Shown piece by piece: positions 57,441-64,000 of a DNA stretch of 64,000 bases (the stretch's first letter is position 1; each line of letters begins with the position of its first letter). The notes below the pieces were generated by a model that had not been told where the DNA came from, did not search any database, and saw only the letters and a program-made list of their open reading frames with translations. Made by a program: the position numbers and the translations under genes. The DNA is taken from NCBI GenBank assembly GCA_022702705.1, contig CM040429.1:112321943-112385942 (forward strand), written 5' to 3'. The DNA is from Papilionanthe hookeriana x Papilionanthe teres (lineage: Eukaryota; Streptophyta; Magnoliopsida; Asparagales; Orchidaceae).

Positions 57441-58396
57441 TAAAAGGTGGAAGAGAGATAGAGGATGTGGTTAGAAAAGAGAAAGATGTTGTGAGAGAAA
57501 CAAAGGAAACTAAAAGACCTGAAGAACATGTTTCTAAGGATCTGGAAAAATTAATATCTCCAACTAAAATCAATTTGGAAAAACCACCACCTCTATTTCC
57601 TCAAAGACTTAGACAGCATGAGTTGGATAAAAAATTTTCAAAGTTCATGAAAGTACTTAAGAAGTTAACGATAAATATTCCTTTCACTGAAACTTTGGAA
57701 CAGATGCCAAGTTATGCAAAGTTTATAAAGGATATATTAAACAAGAAAAGAAAATTTAGGGATTATGAGACAGTTGCACTAAGTAAGGAGTGCAGTGTCA
57801 TACTTCAGAAAAATTTTCCTCAGAAACTTAAAGATCCTTGTAGCTTTACAATTCCTTGTGCAATTGGAGAAAAATTATGTGGAAAAGCTTTATGTGATTT
57901 AGGAGTGAGCATTAATGTGATGCCTCTATCTATATTTAGAAGGTTAGGTTTAATCGATATCTCTCCCACTACTGTAACCCTTCTATTAGCTGATTGATCT
58001 ATCATTTATCCAAAAGGAGTTACAGAAGATGTGCTTGTTAAAGTGAATAAATTTATCTTTCCTTTGGACATTATTGTATTAGATATGGAGGAAGATAAAG
58101 AAATTCCAATTATTTTAGGGAGACCTTTCCTTGTTGCTGAACAAGCTATGATAGATGTGCAAAAAAGAGAGTTGAATGTAAATATTAATGATCAGGAAGT
58201 TACTTTTGATGTATTAAAGACTATGAAATATCCAGCTGAGAGAAAAGATGATGATTGTTTTTGGATTGATGAAATTGATTATCTAAGTAAAAACCATTTC
58301 CAAGAAAGTTTTGAGAGTAAGTTAAAAGATGAGATTCAAATAGATTTTCATGATGATTTGAAAACATTACTTAAAGAAGACTGTATGTATGTTTAG
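57441..58396 (+). pseudogene. Athila-4 gag-protease linker and protease (in-frame stops)
   Basis: Same frame as the end of gag, after a TAA at 57437. A charged linker (KRPEEHVSKDLEKLISPTKI near 57512-57570) leads to SFTIPCAIGEKLCGKALCD and the active-site loop DLGVS (Athila usually DLGAS). A TGA near 57995 stands where Trp or a similar residue is expected. Then come VNKFIFPLDIIVL, EIPIILGRPFLVAEQAMIDV and VTFDVLKTMKYPAE. A TAG at 58394 ends this piece, but the frame continues beyond. Confidence 0.85.
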
Positions 58397-59188
58397 GAGA
58401 GGTGTGAAATGATGGACGCTACCAAAAATAGTAAATTTTTAATTCCATTTGTTAAAAAATCTCATGAACTTAAGATGGATGTACCTCATACAATTTTAAA
58501 GCCTATCTATTTAGGGAATTCATCTACAGAACTAGTCTTTATATCTTTAGATACGGCTCAATCACAAGAAAAACCTGAATTGAATGATGAACAAGATAAA
58601 ATTATTGAACTAGGACTTGGAAGAGAATTTGAGGATAAATTTCAAAAGAACTTTGAGTTGAGAAAAAAGAATAAGGATATTGGAAGACCATTGGAAGAAA
58701 TTTCTAGGGAATTAGAAAAACCTATTTCCTCAACTAAGATAGATCCTTCATCATTTAATAATTATAAAGGGGAAGAATTGGAAGATAACTTGAATCATAA
58801 AAGTGACATAGAAGAATTTGATCCATAATCTGAATTATCTAGAGAGAATCTAATCCAAAATTTAGGAGATATTGAAGTATCTTATAAAGATCCATTTCTT
58901 ATAAATTTCAAGGATATTATTAATATGCAAATTCAGAAAATCAATAGAAGAATATTAGATCTAGAAAGAAATATGAGGAAAAATGATATAAATTCAACTG
59001 AAAATGAAGAGCTGAATAAAAAATTAAAATTTAAGGATTTTATAGGAATCCCTGGATATGAAAATAATTGGGCGATTGATCGAGGATTACTTAAATGGAA
59101 CTTTGATCCAGGAGGATTCATTTGTCGGGTTAACGACGTAAAACCAAGCACTTTATGGGAGGCAACCCATAGTTATCAGTGTGCTTGA
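58397..59188 (+). pseudogene. Athila-4 pol-replacing segment of unknown function
   Basis: About 260 codons in the same frame as gag-protease, interrupted only by a TAA at 58826. The first part (KSHELKMDVPHTILKPIYLG, then NSSTELVF) still parallels the start of RT in relatives (LPDHLKYAFLGESSTLPVIF). After that the sequence departs. GRPLEEISRELEKPISSTKI (near 58681-58740) resembles the element's own gag-protease linker. Then comes a charged, coiled-coil-like stretch (IQKINRRILDLERNMRKNDI) and a tail with LLKWNFDPGGFICRVNDV. No RT, RNase H or integrase motif is present. The conserved block TTATGGGAGGCAACCCATAG follows at about 59153. I do not recognise a function. Confidence 0.7.
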
Positions 59189-61172
59189 GAGTCATGATTG
59201 TTAGTATTGTATGGTGTTTGCATTAGAGTGGATTGAATTGATGTTTATGTGTCATTATGGATTGATCAGTTTGATTGTTGTTGGTAGATGTTTGTATTGT
59301 TATTAGTTTGATTTGATCTTTGTGTTTCATGAGGGAGGAGATTCCTTAACTTATTATTATGGTTAGACTTGTTCTCTTGTAGTAGTTGGACCAACGAGTT
59401 TGCTATGACTTGGGTCTCACCCGGACTTGTGTTTTACAAGAGATACCATGAATTTAAATTCTAACATATCTATCTCAATTTTGATACTTCTTTTCTCTAA
59501 CTTTATTTTCATTAGGTAGGAGTCGCGAACCTATTTGATGAACACCATATGGATGATCTTACACTATCTTTATAACTGTTAGAGGTGCTTAATTATAGGG
59601 ATTAGGTGTTGCCTGAGATTGGTACCTAGGAGCCAATATATCAGGGGTAATCTTATCCTTGGGATTATAATCTATAAAATCATTTTAAAGTACCTAATTT
59701 ACTAGTGTAGTGATTCCGTTAGAAATTGAAGGTAACATAGTGAGATTGGTTGAGTTAAAGGATGAATTGACCTCATTTATCATATGTGTGTTTATGTTTG
59801 TGTTACAACTTTATTTAGGTCTTGAAGAACATTTTTATATTCCCATGCTAATACATGCTACGCTAGTTAAACTTTGGTTTAGTTAATTTCATTCTAGCAT
59901 GATTAGTTTAGATTTATTTTTTGCTTCATATTGTTCTATCCTAATGAATACTTGTAAATGGTTTTGATAGACATCTGTGGTAGATAGAATTTCAAAATTG
60001 TTTTCTTCCTACTTATATTTTCTGTACTGAATGTTATATATGTTAAAAATTAAGTTTAGGGGTAGGAAGAAAAATAAAATTTTAATGTGAAAATACTTCC
60101 TTTTAGTGTAATTTTATTACAAGCATGTTTTAGGTTAGATTTACTTTCTCCTACAGTCATTTTATACTGATTATGCATGATATGAATTTGATAGGATGTT
60201 GTAGTAGTAAGTATATTCAACCTTTACTTTTTCTTCCTGCTACATTTTATGAAATTATTTGCAAAATATTTTAAAATTTAAGTTTGGGGAAAAAATATTA
60301 ACTCTTATTTGTTCTCAATTATTATATTTTCAAAAATTATTAGCATAACTTCTGGCAATTGAACCTCGCTTGAGATAACAAAAACTTTTTATTTCAGTTA
60401 AATATTACGGAAGGATTGGATGAAAGTTTTTAGTAATAAAAGTTAATTTTATAAGGATAAGATTATAGTTAACTATTTAAAGTAAAGAAAATTGTATTTT
60501 TGAAATGTTAAGAGACTTAAAGTATTGTGTGTTAAGAAGAGATTGTGAATTTATGATGAAATAATAAAGCTCATACCTAATTATAAAGTAAGGATGTGTT
60601 TTAAGTTTGAACTTTAGAAAGAGGAGAGTGAAGTTAAAAATCATTACAGGCTCTCCAGATATAGTAATCCTCATTAAAAGAAAAAAAAAGAGAGAAAAGA
60701 AAAGAGAGAAATAAAAAGAGGATTGAAAATGATCCCAAAAGAAAAGAAAGAAAAATATTTATGAGGAGAAGCTTGAGGAGATGTCTAATCAAAAATTGAT
60801 TTTACTTGAGTCACTCTAAAGGGAGAACTTGATTTCATTTCTGAATTTATATTTAAAGTATTGGACTGCATTCTAATGAAGTTTGCATGAACTTCTTTTT
60901 CACATAATCTTTCAAGGCATTCTTAATGTGACAAATTATGGTTTATCTTGAAATAAATAGAAGACTAGAACCCTTAGACTTGATTGCTGAATATTCTTAT
61001 ACTTGTAGTGTTAACCCGAGTTACTGAATTTCTTTCTAAAAGTCTAACCAATATATTCTTTTAAATGAAAAATTTTAGTGTCTTACAGGTGAAAAGTACA
61101 TTGCCTTGAATTATATTTTTATGTAGTAAAAGTGTTACTTGAGGACAAGTAACAGTTAAGTTTGGGGGATTT
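59189..61172 (+). other. Athila-4 3' UTR, conserved block and PPT
   Basis: About 2 kb without a supported gene. CCAGATATAGTAATCC (60655-60670), a long AAAGAGAGAAAAG-type purine tract and GAGGAGAAGCTTGAGGA (60763-60779) match the blocks of Athila-2 and Athila-3. ACTTGAGGACAAGTAACAG (61138-61156) is followed by the PPT AAGTTTGGGGGATTT (61158-61172) and the LTR. Confidence 0.8.
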
Positions 61173-63145
61173 TAACACGCCTAAAATATATACGCTTTTT
61201 GTTATATCATTTTATTCATTTTTTTTATCATATTACACTTTAAAGGAAGGTATTTTGTATGTTTTTTGGTTTTAGGTACAAGAAATGGTGATTGGAGCAA
61301 AAGAAAACAAAAATGGTGCAATTTGGAGCAAAAACGAGCAAGAAATGAAATTCTGCCCTGACACCTTTCGATAAGTCTTTTGATGTTTAATCTCTTTTAC
61401 ATTTCTTGCATATTTTGAATGAGATTACACTTTAAAGAAAGGTTTTTTTTATGCTTATTTTATAGGGCTATCTGTTACGAACGCAACACAACTGTAACGG
61501 GGCGAATCGGAGCTAAAACGGAGTCAAACAGATCAAAACGGTGGAGTTGCGCAGTAGGCATCTCGGCGACGGTGACCTCGATCTCGCCGACGGTGAGATT
61601 TTCCAGAAAACACAGAAAAGTGCCCAAAAAGCTCGCCGACAACGAGCTCGAACACGCCGACGGCGCCCGGAAGGTTCTGGACCGACTTTTGGCAGTTTTT
61701 GGCCTAAATTCGACGTATTTGGATGCTTTTTCGAAGGGGTGCTTATGGAAACTCTTCACACTTCGTCCATACTCTTTAAAATGGCAAATATATGTTAGAA
61801 AAGTGAGAAAAGTAGAGAAAAAAGAGAGGAATGTTTAGGATTCTTAGATTAAGAGTAGAAATGTAGATTTCTACCCTTTTGGAGAGATTGTAGAGAAGAT
61901 TTGGAGAGAATTTGTAAGGGATTTCGCTAGCATTGGATGGATCACCGGGAGACTTTATGAGAGAGATCTTCATCTTTCTTTCAAAGGGAAAAAACTAAGT
62001 ATTATTCTTCATTATCTTATAATTTTGTAAACATTTATTTAGTGGATTTGCTTTGGTTAAATGAAGTTTCTGTTGTGTTTTCTTTGTGCTTTGTGGCGTA
62101 TCTCTCTTACTTTTTCTTCTTCTTTGGAAATAGCGGCATGAGAAGATTATGCCATTATTTTCCTTTTACTTTTCTTTTGTAATGAGTAGAAATCATGTTT
62201 AGGATTTTGTGATGCATGGTAGAAGTAAATTTAATTATAAATGTGATGGTTTTTTACTTGCACTTAATTTACATTTTAATTAAGGCCTGTTGTAATATTA
62301 AAATTTGTTGTGAAAACATACGATCCGAGAGGGTTATGTTTTCTACAACTAAGTATGAACCACATTTAAATTTCATAGATGGTGAAGTTCATGGGGATTG
62401 AAGGCAAATAAATAGGGAAATAATATTAATCGGACGTGGAATTGGAGATTTTAGAGTGACAGGCTAAAATCTTCAATTCGGTCCTATCGTTTGGGTGTTG
62501 AAGTGTAGATTGTTAGCCCTCAGGCGAAGGGAACGTGGGAGCTCTGAAGTGAGAGCCGGTATCCTCCCAGTCTAGCCGCAGATTCAGTAACCAAGCAAAG
62601 GATAAGTCAATGTTCTTTATGCCTGGACCAAAGGGTAAACAATAGGATTGCTCCTATTTAACACATACAATATTAAATGTATTTCAATCATATACATTAT
62701 CCATTTTATTACATAAGAATAGTAGTTTTTATTATCTCAAAATTCTCTAAACCAATTCATCCAAAAAGGGTTATCTTTAGCATTATTATTTGCATTTAGT
62801 TGTAGTTACTATCTTTACATTTAACACTTGCATTTAGGAGTAGTTGCAAGATAAAACACAATTTTAATCGACATTCCAAACTAAGGAAGGACTATTAGTA
62901 GTAGACTAGAATTTGACTAAAGACCTCTTACTTCACTTCCTCGTGAGATCGATACTGGGTTTTTAAAAAAAAACTTTATATTACTTGAAACGATACATAT
63001 ACTTGCGTAGTACCTCTCGTGCGTAAAATATTTTAAAATTTTTATATCATTTAAGATTTTGCACACTAGCTGCTATTTATAAGTTGGGTCAAGTTTTTGG
63101 TCATATTTTGGAAGTTAATTTATTGCGTAATTGCGGGTCGGGTCA
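61173..63145 (+). repeat. Athila-4 3' LTR (1.97 kb)
   Basis: Begins TAACACGCC (decayed TGACACGCC) and ends GGGTCGGGTCA. It is collinear with 53847-55836 and differs by scattered base changes and small indels. The GC-rich cassette is at 61560-61672. No genes are supported. Confidence 0.92.
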
Positions 63146-63150
63146 ACATG
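63146..63150 (+). repeat. Target-site duplication of Athila-4, right copy
   Basis: ACATG, identical to 53842-53846. Confidence 0.9.
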
Positions 63151-64000
63151 CTATCCAAATCTTTCATATCATACCAAAAATATGGTCATTTATACTTTCG
63201 AAAAGCTGAATACACCTTTTATGTATATGTGCGATGATATGTATGCAAAAATTGAAATTTGGATGTTAAAGTTGTAAATATTCAAGTATTGTGCACTATG
63301 TTTGTAATTTTTTCATGAAATTTGTATTGTACAACTAGTATGATTTTGTTGTTATTTAGTTGTATATCATTTATTTAAGCTTGATCAGAACAAATGAGTC
63401 AGTTCATTGTGATTTTTGAGCTGAAAATGATTTAAATTGCTCAATTTGAGATAGTTCATTTCCGTTCAAGCAGATTGATATCAGACCGACCACAACACAT
63501 ATTGAAATTTGATCATTTATAGCTCTATTTAGGTTTAAATATGTATGTTGTGATTATATATGTAAATAATTATCAATTGTGTGGTATGATATCAGGTTGT
63601 TGTGCTTTCTGAGCTAGAACAGATTTAAATTGCTCAAATTGATATAATTCATTTGCATTCTAGTCAATCAGTATCAAATCGATACCATCATGGATTGATT
63701 TTTTATCATTTATTGCCATATTTAGGTTTAAATATACAAGTTGCAATTAAATATGTAAATAACTGTGAATTATGTGATATGCATATAAGTCACTTATCTA
63801 ACAATGCAAAATAAGATGTGTATGTTATTTAACTTATTAATTACTTCATCTTCTATTTACTGTTTCATGTTTAATTAACAGTTTTACCTTATTTTTAATG
63901 TTTAGAATTAGGTTTTTAGAGTGACAAGTTATAGTTACACTTTACATTTTGAACACTTCTATTTAATACTATTATTTATATTGCACTACTTTTTTTTTGT
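63151..64000. repeat. Non-coding flank with two diverged tandem units of about 193 bp
   Basis: No gene is seen. Units at about 63408-63600 and 63601-63790 share TTTAAATTGCTCAA[TA]TTGA, TCATTT, TATTTAGGTTTAAATAT and ATATGTAAATAA in the same order, at a spacing of about 193 bases. They may be the edge of a satellite or an internal repeat of an unknown element. The window ends before this can be decided. Confidence 0.55.

Larger units (their letters stand above)
53847..63145 (+). mobile_element. Athila-4: complete, non-autonomous Athila element
   Basis: 9.3 kb from LTR to LTR, with identical five-base duplications (ACATG) on both sides. It has a PBS, gag, protease and PPT, but no RT, RNase H or integrase. 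Behind the protease an in-frame segment of unknown function runs to 59188. The termini TGAC and GTCA are decayed: the 5' LTR ends GTTA and the 3' LTR begins TAAC. It must depend on other Athila elements for its enzymes. It has no accessory genes A or B. Confidence 0.92.

Overview
The window is plant nuclear DNA made almost entirely of nested LTR retrotransposons. I see no host gene, rRNA, tRNA or CRISPR array. The evidence is Ty3/gypsy polyproteins of the plant-only Tat and Athila lineages, tRNA-Asp-type primer binding sites, a Ty1/copia fragment, AT-rich non-coding DNA, and many stop codons of the kind made by C-to-T decay (TGG to TAG/TGA, CAA to TAA). The species cannot be named from this. 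An angiosperm, probably a eudicot, is most likely. I use Tat-1 to Tat-4, Athila-1 to Athila-4 and Copia-1 as local names.

Layout. (a) 1-15058 (+) Tat-1: the 3' part of a Tat element with protease, RT, RNase H, archaeal-type RNase H and integrase relics. These are followed by an extra gene that encodes an AlkB-like 2OG-Fe(II) oxygenase of the plant ALKBH9/10 (RNA m6A demethylase) type. Then come a 3' UTR with about 13 copies of an 82-bp repeat and a very long LTR of about 6.3 kb. (b) 15059-17145 (+) Athila-1: 3' end and 3' LTR. (c) 17146-17345 and 32443-32545 (-) Tat-4 fragments. They flank (d) 17346-32442 (-) Athila-2, which has both LTRs, an integrase relic and two accessory genes. Athila-2 is itself invaded by (e) 25241-31175 (+) Tat-2, a truncated giant LTR. 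(f) 32546-35857 and 49097-50444 (-) Tat-3 LTR, interrupted by (g) 35858-49096 (+) Athila-3, an almost complete element with gag, pol and two accessory genes. (h) 50445-52338 (+) Copia-1: RT/RNase H and 3' LTR. (i) 53847-63145 (+) Athila-4: complete from LTR to LTR, with a perfect ACATG target duplication. Its RT, RNase H and integrase are missing and are replaced by an in-frame segment of unknown function. (j) Non-coding flank to 64000.

How the parts work together. In each element the LTR supplies promoter and ends, the PBS and PPT prime reverse transcription, and gag/PR/RT/RH/IN make and insert the copy. Two features go beyond this plan. First, Tat-1 carries an AlkB gene directly behind a good splice acceptor, and the Tat LTRs carry a conserved splice donor, so the AlkB protein could be made from a spliced subgenomic RNA. 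Second, Athila-2 and Athila-3 both carry two related accessory genes behind integrase. Each gene is preceded by a GC-rich cassette that resembles the one in the same element's own LTR. The first gene has a TATA box and the second a 5'UTR intron. This suggests that accessory genes are driven by internal, LTR-like promoters that evolve together with the LTR.

All genes here are broken copies. Functional statements describe the families or the presumed intact relatives, not activity of these copies.
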